A stretch of 64,000 nucleotides of DNA from Seminavis robusta (taxonomy: Eukaryota; Bacillariophyta; Bacillariophyceae; Naviculales; Naviculaceae): the NCBI GenBank assembly GCA_903772945.1, contig CAICTM010000273.1:1-64000 (forward strand), given 5' to 3'. The notes below the pieces were generated by a model. It was not told the DNA's origin. It did no database searches and saw only the letters and a program-made list of their open reading frames with translations. Below are positions 1 through 10,700 of this stretch, in pieces. Numbering within the stretch: the stretch's first letter is position 1; each line of letters starts with the position of its first letter. A program made the translations under genes and the position numbers.

Positions 1-3000
1 CTCACAACACTGCTGACTGAGATGACTCTGAAGAAGCTCAAGGCCAAGTCCAGTCCTCGTCTGCAACGATAACAAGCCAGCGGACAACAAGAACAAGACT
101 TGGAAACGCAAATCCGACGACGCCAAGACCTAACACAAGAAGGAACTCTCTGTCCTCATGAAGAAAGTTTCCAACGCTGCGGTCAAGGCTGACGCAAGAA
201 GAAAAGCGAATGCAACCATTGATGCCAAGTGCAAGTCAGACAACTTCGACAACGAGGACGACTCCTCTGTTGGTTCCATCAACATGATGGACAAGAAAAT
301 GGCTGCCGTTGACAAGGGCTTGCCGAATTCGACTTCAATCATTCGGATGGAGAATCTCCGTTGAGGATTAGGCCAGGATTGATGATCAACGGAACCATGT
401 TTCCGATTTCTCAATACCAAGTATGAAGATATATCACTAAATAGTAAACAAGATTTGTTGCAACTAATGAAGTCTACGGCAAATTAGATAATTGCCTAGC
501 AACTACTCAACTAGACTCTGACGATCTGTCAGCATCGTTAAATTCGTCCATGGTCAATCAACTCATCAACGTTGCAAGGCAAGAGACCTCGAAACTATCA
601 TCTATGTTAGATGTTTACAGACGAAGAAAGGGAAACAAAAACCCGTTACACTCTGTTGCTTACTGGATACAGGAGCATCGGAACTTTAATTAACCCAAAC
701 TCATGCTAAGAGTTTTCTCATGAAGAATCATGGGAGCGTCCAAGCATTACGACTGTTCTATGAAGGATTGAAACCCCGCACGAAGTGTAAGGGCACACTC
801 GTGATCCTGAGTTCCACGCGATATAGAATTATCGAATGGAATTACACGTCACCAAGAACTTGGGGGCGAAGACATGATCATAGGTCAAGGACACCTCTTC
901 GACCTAAGAATCAAGTTTGATTTCACTACATGTCATCGGAGTGGAACAGCGTATTTTCCCTGCGAAAGATGCGCGATACCGATGGAAAGGAGAAATTCTC
1001 CATTTCCGGTTCTTCGGCTGTCACGACATTGCAGATAGTCTCAAGAAGCATTCTTGAACGACATACGAAAAGCAGACTAAGGCAGATGGTGCCAGAGTCG
1101 AAACCAGTTAAATAAGGAAGAGGAAGAATGCCTCATGCCGTTTCAACCAAGTGCTTCGGCCAGTCGAGGATACTTTGAGAGAGTTGCGAATGGACGAAAC
1201 GAAGTAGAACTTCGTTCCGACGCTAAATCCATTATACTAGGGCTCACCTACTCCACGGGGCCATACAACACTCTGAAGAAGGAGGTTGAACGTCTCTGCG
1301 AGGCAGGAGTACTCAAGAAGGTGAATCGTTCCGATGGGCGGGCATCCAACTCTTGTTATCAATTGCCCGAAGAAGAAGAGGGTAATCTGTGATCATCTCT
1401 CATCATTTCAGGGAAATTTGAACACCGGGATCGAACGGAAGACTCAATCACGCTATCCCAAAAATACAGACATGCTCTTTAACCTAGATGGATTCATTAA
1501 AGGCGGCTACTAGTCAGACCGAACACGGGAACTACCACATCGAGCTGTCACCTCACATCGAAGCAAACGCTGAAACATGCACTCCGCCGAAAAGCACGAG
1601 TACCAGAGGTTGCCAATGGGCCTATGTAATAGTCCCGACATCTTCCAAAGGAGATGAAAACACGCATGCATGACTTAGAAATGTCCGTGCATACTTGGAT
1701 CAACTCATCCTAACTGACGCGATCTGGCGGATCGCGTGAATAGTTAGATGACCTTTCCAAAGACTTCAAGAAGTTGGGGTTAAAATCAACACTACCAAGG
1801 CCTTCCTCGAAAGGAAGAACTTGAGTATCTAGACAATTGGACTACTCGAGAAGGAATCCAACCCCTTAACTAAAAAGATAATAGATGCGATCCAACTATC
1901 GCTCTTCCCCAACAGGAAGGAACTTCGGGATTCATTGGACCAATGAACTACCAGCCAGATACATGAATCAGACGATCACATGTACACTTCATTGCTGACA
2001 ATGATTGATCCCGTAACCGAATGGTTCGGGATTACCAGGTCTGCTCCAAGACAGCAGACGAATAACCATCGTTCTAAAACAGACGTGGGTTACCCAGTAT
2101 CAATGACCGGCTGAGGTTATCATGGACAGAGAACGTGAGTCCCGCGAGAGGTCGAGAAGAGCTCTCGGGATGAACATGACTTCGTCGCAAGTTCACGCGC
2201 GTCAATCGTGACAAGATTACCACATCCGTTTCAAACAAACCGGAAATACATTAAGGAACGTCGCCAACGACTTATCCAGAAAAACACGATAGGAGAACAC
2301 GACACGTGTCCCTCATCAACACCATGTCAACGATACTATGATGATTCATCAGTATCAGAACCTTAGTACGGTCAGCCAAAGGTCCTTACCCCACAGACCG
2401 AGTCAATACAAATGGCACTGTACGGCTCCGACATACTACCGCCAAGCGGCACGTCTACCAGACTTGGAACATAAGTATTTACACCCATACAAGGCCTGAT
2501 CCCCTTTGTAGGATTGCCATCGTGCGACGCACATGTCTACATCCAATCTCCGGAGAGTGCCCCGCACTTTAATTCATATGTTCTCCTTGTCCGACTGATG
2601 TCGTGCCTTCCGTGACCCTTGTCAGGGGCGAATGCAATACACGGCTCTTAGCCTTATTGCGCACTCGATCCTAGATAGGGTTTGAGTTCGACTCATGACT
2701 GAGTCTTCGTGAATAGTCATTGAGACAGGGTTCTCAATGACCGCTCTAGTCATACTAGGTTGATGATGAAACATCGCTCTAGATATTTAGCCAGCGTGGA
2801 GTACTTCACCGCTACTAGAAAATGCTAGACGAATCTTCCACGCGTTCCGTTTTTGGATCGTGGAGTGAGTAGGATTGCTACCGCAACCTACTCTATCACA
2901 CTCTACAGTCTCCCGCGGGAGTTCAGATCTACGATCCTTTGATTGTGGATCTCTCTCGTTGATTAGTTTTCATAGCTTTCTAATCCTCTCATAAACTTTC

Positions 3001-3040
3001 ATTCTCTCAAACTCAAAACACTCGAAAGATCTTTACACTA
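1..3040 (+). mobile_element. Fossil Ty3/gypsy-type LTR retrotransposon (left end outside window)
   Basis: Broken remains of an LTR retroelement of the Ty3/gypsy (Metaviridae-like) kind. Parts seen in order on the plus strand are a lysine-rich Gag-like tail (about 1-420), an aspartic-protease signature LLDTGAS near 655-690, and a reverse-transcriptase core near 1480-1680 with GNYHIELSP and MGLCNSPDIFQ-like signatures, the second being diagnostic of gypsy rather than copia. Weak RNase H/integrase-like traces follow to about 2600, and AT-richer DNA at about 2680-3040 may be the 3' LTR, though I could not define its ends. It carries many breaks (at least ten) and looks old. The other LTR lies outside the window. 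Confidence 0.7.
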
Positions 3041-3044
3041 GCTT

Positions 3045-3784
3045 TTAGCGTAGTGCACTGCCCATGGCTGGCAGTGGAGTGGCATTGGTCTCCCTATGAA
3101 CTGGTGGTGTCAAAGCAGGTGTAGGTGCTGTGACAGGTGGCCTAGCAGCTACCACGACCAAGGCTTCCAGTTGAGTTGTCAGTTGGTTCTGCAAGGCGAT
3201 GAACTGAGCTTCCATCTTTCGTTTGAAGGTTTCGTGGTCAGCTCCCATGTCTTGCTTGAAGGATTCATGATCAGCTCTCAGGTTTCGTCTGAGGGACTCG
3301 TGGTCAGCTCTCATGAGGTCGAGTTGCCGGGCAACGGTGACCTGTTGCTGTTGAAAGCGGATCAGCATGTCTTCCATGGCTGGGTTATAGATGTGCAGAT
3401 GAGGTCTGGGTGACAACTGGAGCTGTTGGGAGACAGCTCTGAAATCTCCCCATCACCCAGCTGGTGCGTGGTCCTACCATAGGCCATTGGTGCCGGCCTC
3501 TTCTCAAGGATGTCGAAGGGTGATTTGTATGTGTCTGGTGGGAACACTGTTGACACAGGTGGTGCCGGTGTCCTCTCAAGAATGTCAAAGACGGATTTGT
3601 ATTCATCTGGTGGTGGCACTGGTGGCTGTGTGTCCCGATGCATGTGGCGGTAGGCAAGGTTACTGTTGCCGGCTCCATCGTGGTGTGTGGGACGGGCACA
3701 GGTGTAGCTACCTTGGACTTGGGGACCAGAGTAGACGTAGTGCCAGCCACGGTCAGAGTAGCCAGGGGCATAAGGGTCACTCAC
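3045..3784 (-). CDS. Unrecognised ORF pair, coiled-coil and proline-rich; relic or hypothetical gene
   Basis: Two overlapping open frames (3362-3784 and 3045-3416) on the minus strand. The upstream one is Tyr/Pro/His-rich and holds two copies of a short unit of the form (D/E)-x-YKS-x-FDILE-(R/K). The downstream one has three copies of an 11-residue unit RADHES(L/F)(R/K), which suggests an amphipathic coiled coil, then a Pro/Thr-rich tail. I recognise no family. The place next to the retroelement fossil and the internal repeats are compatible with a relic of a mobile element as much as with a host gene. I see no clear expression signals. Confidence 0.3.
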
Positions 3785-4247
3785 ATCGCTGTAGGAACCG
3801 TAGAAAGACCTGGTGCCTCTTGTTGTCTGCCACAGGAAGAAGTGCTGGTGGCAACACTGGATCTCAGCTCTTGTTGCAGTGCAATAGAGGCTGGTTCAAC
3901 TGTAGCTGGGAAACCACAAAGGGGGCTTCCAGGGACCTTGCTATGGGGCTAGGAAATTCAATTTGGTTGTCTTTGAATAAGGTAGCCAGTGTAGAGGGTC
4001 TGGAGCCTGCTTCCTGAATTGCCGTGGTGCTGGGAATTGGCTTGGATTTGTGAGATTTTGCCACTGTGGATGCTAGCTTGCTGGGACCAATGAATCTCCC
4101 CACAAAAGCTCCCAAAATTCAAGGTAGTATATCCACCAACTAAACAAAGGATGGCGCTTCTATTGGTACCACTCGCAGCCTCTCGAAACGGTGTCTTGGT
4201 TGCCTCGAGTCGCTTCGAGTTACTCAATTCGGTGCTCCGTACGGAAG
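3785..4247. other. No recognised gene
   Basis: A minus-strand open stretch (3864-4115) begins MGAFVGRFIGPSK and could be linked with the ORF pair to its left, but nothing in it matches a family I know. I see no RNA gene or clear repeat here. Confidence 0.3.
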
Positions 4248-4271
4248 GAAAATCGTGATTTCACGATTTTC
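4248..4271. repeat. Perfect 11-bp inverted repeat (hairpin)
   Basis: GAAAATCGTGA is followed after two bases by its exact reverse complement TCACGATTTTC. It lies in gene-free DNA just left of a tandem repeat. It could be a terminator-like hairpin or part of a small mobile element; function unknown. Confidence 0.7.
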
Positions 4272-4473
4272 AATGACTCGACCACGTAAACACCTTAAAA
4301 TGTGAAGGCAAATCCAGCTTACGGAGGCTGAGCCTGCTTTCAGTACGGGGAATGTTGTCCTATAAGTGCAGAACCGGTACGGCAACTCGTGCAATAAAGA
4401 GTCGAAAATCCAGGATCGCACAGGACTTCACGTAACCGGTGAGAACTGACTCGGTGCACGTCAAATAAATAAC

Positions 4474-4700
4474 GAAACTGCACGGACGTTTTGATTGGCT
4501 GATCGGCTTGTTCTTCAGCGTTCCGTGAAATCGTGAAACAGTTTAGGACGGAAACTCGTGACACTCGGAAACTGCACGGACGTTTTGATTGGCTGAGAGA
4601 CTTTGTCAAATCGTTCCACAGCGTTCCGTGAAAAGCTTGAAACAGTACAGGACGGAAACTCGTGATGCTCGAAAACTGCATGGACGAGCTGAAGAGATAA
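4474..4700. repeat. Tandem repeat, unit 94-103 bp, about 2.3 copies
   Basis: Units begin at 4474, 4568 and 4671, each opening with a variant of GAAACTGCACGGACG. The first two share TTTTGATTGGCTGA and GCGTTCCGTGAAA further in; the third is partial and more diverged. I see no coding potential. The origin is unknown; it may be the inside of a non-autonomous element. Confidence 0.7.
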
Positions 4701-5769
4701 GCCTCGATCCTGAGCAATAAATCACGTAATCGCTGGAGGATTGCAAAGCGATAAGCCCGTATCCTCTAACTGTAAAAGCGTTCCTCAATGCCCAAGAAAG
4801 GTGCGAAGATAATAAGTCTTGCGTTCACTCGGAGACTCCAACACCGGTTAACTTCTTTCCAGCGAATTGACTGCTTTTGTCCTGCCACCTGCCACCAGTT
4901 TCGAGGCTATCTTCGAATTGTGGCTGCCGTCGTCAATGAGGTTGATGTTGGGTTGGTGATCTAGCTAGGAGCTTGAATGGAAACAATGGGCTTTGTGTTG
5001 GAGTTGTAGATTGGAAGATGGCCAAGTCAAGGGTTCCTGTCACTGTGGTGATAGCTGGAACTATCAAAATTGATCAGAAGGTTGTTGACTTAGGACTTCA
5101 AAATGGGCCTCGAAATCACCTCCAAAATGCCAATGAAATCAACTGTAGCTGTAGCACTGGTTGTTGTAATGCAGAGAGATCCTTTTCTCGTCAAGGAGGT
5201 CTCTTCTTCCCTTAAGAACTGCCTGCAAATCTATGCGGTCTGTTAATCCAATAATTTTCAGTTCCAATACCCAAGTAGTGGACTGGACCTCGCTGAAACC
5301 CTTCCTCAGGTACAGCGGTAGTCAGGCAGTTCAGGGAGCCTTGTCGTGCCTCAAGAGTGTTCCAACACCTCCAGTAGGCACCAAGCCAAGGACTTGGCCC
5401 TGTCAGTCAGACAGGAGGGCCAGCAGAGCTCTCTGCTGGGCCCTTTTGGGCCAGCTCTCCTCAGAAGCTGGGGGCCTTGGTTATTCAATCGTGCAGTGGC
5501 AGTCTGGGAACAGTACTATCTGCTACCTTCTACTGCTTCTGCCCGGCCTCAACAGGATAGGAATCAACTGCTGCGGTATCAAAGGGGCTACAAGCTAATC
5601 AGGATCGGTCTCCATCTTTTGTACTATTTTCTTAACTATGGTAGAAAGGACGATCCTTTCTTGCTGCTTTGCTGGGAGATAAGCCAACTGCGCATGCTGG
5701 AGTTGTAGGCCAGCATAGCTGTTGGAGCTATCCCAGAGGAATCCAGAGCTCTCGCTCCTAAAAGTTATC
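4701..5769. other. Gene-free stretch, nothing recognised
   Basis: About 1.1 kb with only short, compositionally odd open frames on the plus strand (4973-5215, 5233-5598, 5346-5708) that look like chance. No repeat, RNA gene or protein family is visible. Confidence 0.4.
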
Positions 5770-5853
5770 AATGATACTTGTTTGCATCTTGCTCATGTTG
5801 CTTGCCACTTCAGACATGGTCGACCGTACTAGTATTTGATGTTGATGTTGATG
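5770..5853 (-). pseudogene. Copied fragment of the 5' end of the sulfotransferase gene
   Basis: This stretch matches the start of the sulfotransferase gene at 13062 almost base for base over about 85 bp, with a few substitutions and a small indel. It encodes MSEVASNMSKMQTSII (original MSEVASKMSKMQTSII) plus the bases just upstream of the ATG, then the similarity stops abruptly on both sides. It is therefore a truncated duplicate of a promoter-start segment. The upstream side runs into a TTGATG microsatellite (about 5838-5868), also present in shorter form upstream of the intact gene. Confidence 0.75.
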
Positions 5854-5868
5854 TTGATGTTGATGCTC
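5838..5868. repeat. TTGATG microsatellite
   Basis: About five copies of TTGATG in a row. The intact sulfotransferase gene has two to three copies of the same unit at the equivalent place (about 13078-13094), so the array expanded or contracted after duplication. Confidence 0.8.
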
Positions 5869-6183
5869 AGATGGGATTGTCAGGGCACCAGGTTTCAAGC
5901 TGGATTGATAAACATTCTCGGTACTTTTGGTTTCACCCAAGAACCTTGAGTTGGCATTATTGGAACACTCCCAAGAGAAAATCTCGAAACTTAATTAATA
6001 ACCATCAACAAGTAAGTGCGTCTCTGAGAAGCCGCTACCAGCAAGTACCGGTACCATGTACCAGGTACGAAGTACTAGTTTGCACGCCAATCACCGGTCG
6101 TGTACTTGTCTCGCACGTTTCATAAAGAACAGCAAGCTTGGAATCTTCTCATAGGTCGTTCCATGTCCAGGAAAAAGCGACGC

Positions 6184-6191
6184 TGACGTCA
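6184..6191. promoter_or_regulatory. CRE palindrome TGACGTCA
   Basis: A perfect TGACGTCA sits between two direct copies of GACGCTGACG (about 6179-6188 and 6208-6217). CRE-like elements of this type are known as CO2/cAMP-responsive sites in diatom promoters. The nearest ORF (6375-6815) runs toward this site, so it would act on its 3' side; the target is unclear. Confidence 0.4.
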
Positions 6192-6374
6192 CTCATTTCC
6201 GTTAAGTGACGCTGACGGCACAAGCGTGAAAAACTTTTTTGGAGCTCCTCGGAGGGATTCCCACACACGGCACACAACAACAAAAAGTGCGACCATGACG
6301 CTACCGATGGCGCTAGCGGCTAGTAGAAGGGCTATTAACTTCACTGCAACACACTATAAGTTACTACTACTTGA

Positions 6375-6815
6375 CTACTTGCAAGGGGTGGCGTAGGCGT
6401 TGGCGTCATGGACAGGGAGAGCAGCCATTTGCTGGGTCAAGCCTTCAGTCTCCTCGAAAGAGGAGTCCACGCTGTTGTTGGCGCCGTTTTCCAAGACAGC
6501 AAGCTTCTTGGAGCCATGGATGCGAAGAGTGATGGTAAAGCCTTCATCGGTGTTGAAGACGATGAGGTCGTGCATCACACAGACCATTTTCTTGACGTCC
6601 GGATCGTCTTTGATGTAGTCAACCAAAGCTTGAAAGGTGGCCGCGTCCATTTCAACGTTGGAGCAGAGCGTGACGATGACGGCAACATCTTCCTTCTGGC
6701 CGCGAGTTATCGCTTCATCCGCAGCCTTGAGGAGCCTCCTCAAGTCGTTGCTGTCAGTGGAGTGGAAGCTTCCGTTGAAATGGCCTTTGTTGTCCGAGGA
6801 TCCAACAATGGCCAT
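6375..6815 (-). CDS. Hypothetical protein, 146 aa
   Basis: An intronless ORF starting at a true ATG (MAIVGSSDNKGHFNG). The composition is that of a normal soluble alpha/beta protein, with predicted helices around residues 25-40 (RRLLKAADEAITRG) and 58-70 and strands around VAVIVTLC and GFTITLRI. It has no signal peptide or membrane segment. I recognise no family. The overlapping plus-strand frame (6408-6905) is less protein-like and I take it as a shadow. It is divergent from the next ORF (7068), sharing about 250 bp, and lies inside the candidate transposon block, so it may be a cargo or accessory gene. Confidence 0.5.
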   Translation of the reverse strand: MAIVGSSDNKGHFNGSFHSTDSNDLRRLLKAADEAITRGQKEDVAVIVTLCSNVEMDAATFQALVDYIKDDPDVKKMVCVMHDLIVFNTDEGFTITLRIHGSKKLAVLENGANNSVDSSFEETEGLTQQMAALPVHDANAYATPCK

Positions 6816-7067
6816 TTTTTTTGGTTGAAAAGGAGGGCATCTTGTCGAGCGAATAGTGTTAACGAAGCTATTGCTGGTCTAATGGAAGCGATTGTGAGCA
6901 AGTGATGCTTGTTGTGTTGCTCTCGAGTGGCGCTTCGAGTGGTGAGAGCTTCACGAGAAAATCAATGATTTGAATTCAAATCGACCACGCATTGGCACAC
7001 ACACGGCACTCACACATACTGCACGACAACCAACCACAGCAAGCTATCGACCACACAATCTACGACC

Positions 7068-7523
7068 ATGAAAGTCTCTTGGAAGGTCCTTGCAGCTACG
7101 TGTGAAAGCCAAGCCGGTGATACGGCGGCCACAGTCGCTAGAATTGAGGTCAAGACCAATGGCGGCGACACCAGCATCCTGAAAGGACCAGTCACCTTGC
7201 AGCAGATTGGGGACACCACTCTTTTCCGGATCTGCGTTCACCCTGAGAATAAAAGGTACAACTACTCTGTCCTCTGCCTTCCTCCTGATGCCAAATGGAC
7301 GGCATCGCCACCCAAGAAGATCATCTCCATGCGCTCCAGAATGAAAGCAATCAAGCAAGTCGTCTCCCTGCCTCCGGACCACCATGAAGGGTTCCAGGAG
7401 CTTGTCATTACAATGCCATTCGACGGCGACAAAGGAACTGCGTTTTTCTTCTGTGAAGCTCTGGTCTTTGCTTCGCAACAAGTGTTGGGCATCATCCTCG
7501 CTGAAGAGCTCACAGAAAACTAA
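7068..7523 (+). CDS. Hypothetical protein, 151 aa
   Basis: An intronless ORF from an ATG in good context (ACCATGAAAG) to TAA/TAG-rich sequence. Many alternating hydrophobic stretches (KVSWKVLAATCES, ARIEVKT, VTLQQIGDTTLFRICVHP, FQELVITMPFDG) suggest a small all-beta fold. No signal peptide. I do not recognise the family. It is divergently paired with 6375-6815 and its 3' end faces that of the transposase-fusion gene about 200 bp away, so all three may belong to one element. Confidence 0.5.
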   Translation: MKVSWKVLAATCESQAGDTAATVARIEVKTNGGDTSILKGPVTLQQIGDTTLFRICVHPENKRYNYSVLCLPPDAKWTASPPKKIISMRSRMKAIKQVVSLPPDHHEGFQELVITMPFDGDKGTAFFFCEALVFASQQVLGIILAEELTEN

Positions 7524-7730
7524 TAGGGCGATGGCATGTTGGCAGAAAAGATCTTATGGTATGTTGGATGCAGGTGATTGTCTAGCTAGTATCACGACGT
7601 AGAGATCATAACAAACAATAATCTAGTAATGTGTTATCTTTCAAAGCGACATGAAAATAGATCTATCTACTAGCCGTCGGCAACAACAGCAACGATGGCG
7701 ACAATGGCAATAAAATCGTAACAGCCATCT

Positions 7731-10700
7731 TTAATTGCCTTGCACTCCGTCTCCGTCACTCTCCTCACCAATTGCAGCCATCTCCTCCTCTTCTTCGTGC
7801 TTCGCTTCCCAGAAAAAGTCGAAGGCAGTCTTGTGGTGGAGGAGATAGCAGCTATTGCTGACATAAGCGCTCTTGACTTCCTCCACCGTCGGATTGTATA
7901 CACTCATTTGAAGGTGGAGCTTCGGCTTGACAAAGTCATCGTCCTCGCTCCTCTGCTCTATCGTCTTGATGCGAGTCTTCGAAAGCCCTTGGGAGCCAAA
8001 ACAGAAGTAGTTCCTGCAACCCGTGCAGTAGAAAGCAGTCCGCCCTGAACAAAGACGGCATCTTTGTCGGACATCTGTCTTTGCTGGAGCCCCAGGTGCC
8101 GGCGAAAGATAGACAAGCACTCTTCCATCGCAGCGCTGCTCTCGAAGCTTGTGCGATTCGCAAACACGCTTGCCACGGCGAGGAGTGTAGCCCGTTTTCA
8201 TGTTGAAGCCCCACTCTATCTTCTCTGGCTCGTTGGCGTTTGCTCTTCTTGTTCGACGTGGAGGCGTATTCAATGCTGCTTGTCGGAGGTGATCATTGGC
8301 GTTGGCAAGAGGGGAAACGGCGGCTGGTGGCTCTGGTGGCAGCAATGTCTTCAAATCGTTGGTCATGAATTTGAGGAGTAGAGCAAGGCTGCCGCCCATG
8401 GTATAGCAACTGCTGGCTGCGTGACGGTAGTCAAAGAGAGTGGCATACTTCTCTGGTTCCTTGGAAGAAAGCATCTGCAGGGATCGATGAAAAGCAATGG
8501 CACCAACACTGCAGAGGCGGCCTGTAGCAATGTTACGGGATGTGCGGACTCCAATTTGCTCTTCCACCAGATCAAGAAGCTTTGTTGTTGTATCGGAGGG
8601 GCCTTTCAGTACGTTCCAGTTAGCATTCTGGAACGGCAGCGTTCGAGCGATGGGTGGCAACGGACACCAAACATTGGACGGGTTGACTTTGACATTGAGA
8701 GCTCGCCAGAGAGTGTAGTTGGTCCAAAACGAGTGTTCATCCAAATATTCAAGGTGGTCGATAGCCTTGAGGATGTTGTCGTTGTTCCTTAGGTCATCGA
8801 CGGACGATTCATAGAAGCACTTGAAAAACTCGTTGTAGAGGTAATCAACAACGTTACTGTATGCTTCAAGAAGTGAGTCTTCAAAGGAAACGAGTACTCC
8901 ATACATGAGAGCATCCTTTGATCCAACAAGCAGCAGCCCTCGCTTGGACTCTGCCACAAACGCTCCGTGAAGCAATTGGATTGCCTCGCTCTTCTCTCTC
9001 TTTGAATTGTTCGTGTCGCGGATAAGCAATCGCAAGAGCTCCATGTTGGAATCCGCCTTGATAAGAAACTTGCGTCTTGGATCATACTCTTCCATGCCAA
9101 CGAGGTCTTCGATGCGCTCCCTGGCTTCAGCCATGGTTGCTGGTGAGACTCGGCTCTTTACTTCTGTTGGTATGAGCTCGAGATCCCCAATCTCGTCTTC
9201 GACAAACGTAACAGCATCCAAGCTCGCTTTGGCAAACCTGCTTCCAGCTTTGCGCATCAAACCGAGACGATAGATTGCCTTTGGCGTCAGTGCTGAAAAG
9301 GAGTGTTCGTCGCCTGTTGCTTCTTTCTCGCACTCATCGAAGAAGGCTTTCAAGAAGGGCTCTTCGTTGCGATGACCAATTGCTGCTGCAGCCCGAGGAG
9401 CTTTGGCTTGTGGTCGGAGGTAGGACTGTTTGAACAAGGCTACAAGAGGGCGGAGCTCCGGTTCAACTTCGGCCATGACAACGGCATTCTTTCGTCTCTT
9501 CTTCGACGGCTCGTCGGCAACTTGTGCGGTAGGATCCAGCAGCGTGTCAATGATCTCCGTCTTCTTGCCTGCGGCTTTGATCTTCTTTTCCTTGGCTATA
9601 TCTTTCAGCTGTGCCACCGATAGCATCTCATAGACTCGACGCTGTTTGGGGTGTTTCAGGAACGAAGTTTTCAACGTCTTCATGGCTTGTGTCTTCGTCA
9701 TCAGCTTGTACTCTTTCTTCTTCAGCAGAGCAAGCATCCAAGAGAGGACCTCCGCATCGATTCCTTCACTCTGAAATGCTTCGTCCATGTCGACGGCAGG
9801 GTCACACAGCGTATCGATCCAATCTTGGGCTTGTTTCTTCCTTTCTTTCTCCAGTGCCACCTGACTGTCCACGCTCTCATCATCTTCTGGCTCATCTTCA
9901 ATCTCGACGTCGTCTGCTTCTTCAGTTGCAGTGCCAAGCAACTCTCCATAGCCTGCGTACTTCAGGACAGCATCAAAGTCGTCACTGAGAGGGCTGTCGC
10001 TGGGTATAAGTGGGGCAACAGCAATGATGATCTCCGAGATGGTGCTTGACGTGCCAGAGAGCTGTCGATCGAGGAACCAATCAGCCGTTCCCTGTCCACA
10101 AGTGCGTGGCTCCATTGTCTCCAACATCAGGTCGATGCACTCGCCAGGATCAACACCCACCAACAGCTCCATTGCTTTCTCTTGTCGGTTGCGTTCAGTC
10201 AGCGTCTTGTCGTGGTACCATCGGTGGGCTCCAGGGGTGGTCGGAACAAGATCCCAGTGAGGCTTGCGATAGCGAGAGGACACAGCAATCGATACAGCAG
10301 TGCCGGTTCCACTCCGGTAAGCAACGCAGGCAAGCTTCCGAATGACAGTCTTTCCTTTCCACTTCGTATCCATGTAATAGGAGTCTTTGAAGCCCACCTT
10401 AGCAACGTCTTTGGGCTTTTCGGGAAACTGCTTTGGTGACTTCTTGTCAAACATCAACGGAACCCAATCCATTCGCTTTACCGTGCCGTGAACATGTGCT
10501 CCTTGGTCCAGCAGACGGAACATCAGCGCACCGTCCCAATACCCTCGGTCCATTGCTATGTCGACATTGTCGAGCCTCTCAGTTCGACCGACGTGCTTTC
10601 CGAACATAATATCCAACATTCGATTTGTTGTGCCGCGTACAGTCTCATTCTGGCGTTGAAATGATACATTCAGTGGTGCTGTGGTTGATGCGTGGCATGC

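Noticed and set aside
5838-5868. TTGATG array considered as a CRISPR-like or tandem-gene repeat
   Set aside because: It is a simple microsatellite with no spacers; eukaryotic context excludes CRISPR.
6408-6905. 165-codon plus-strand frame over the 146-aa ORF
   Set aside because: The minus-strand frame has the more natural composition and a clean ATG; only one of them is likely to be coding.
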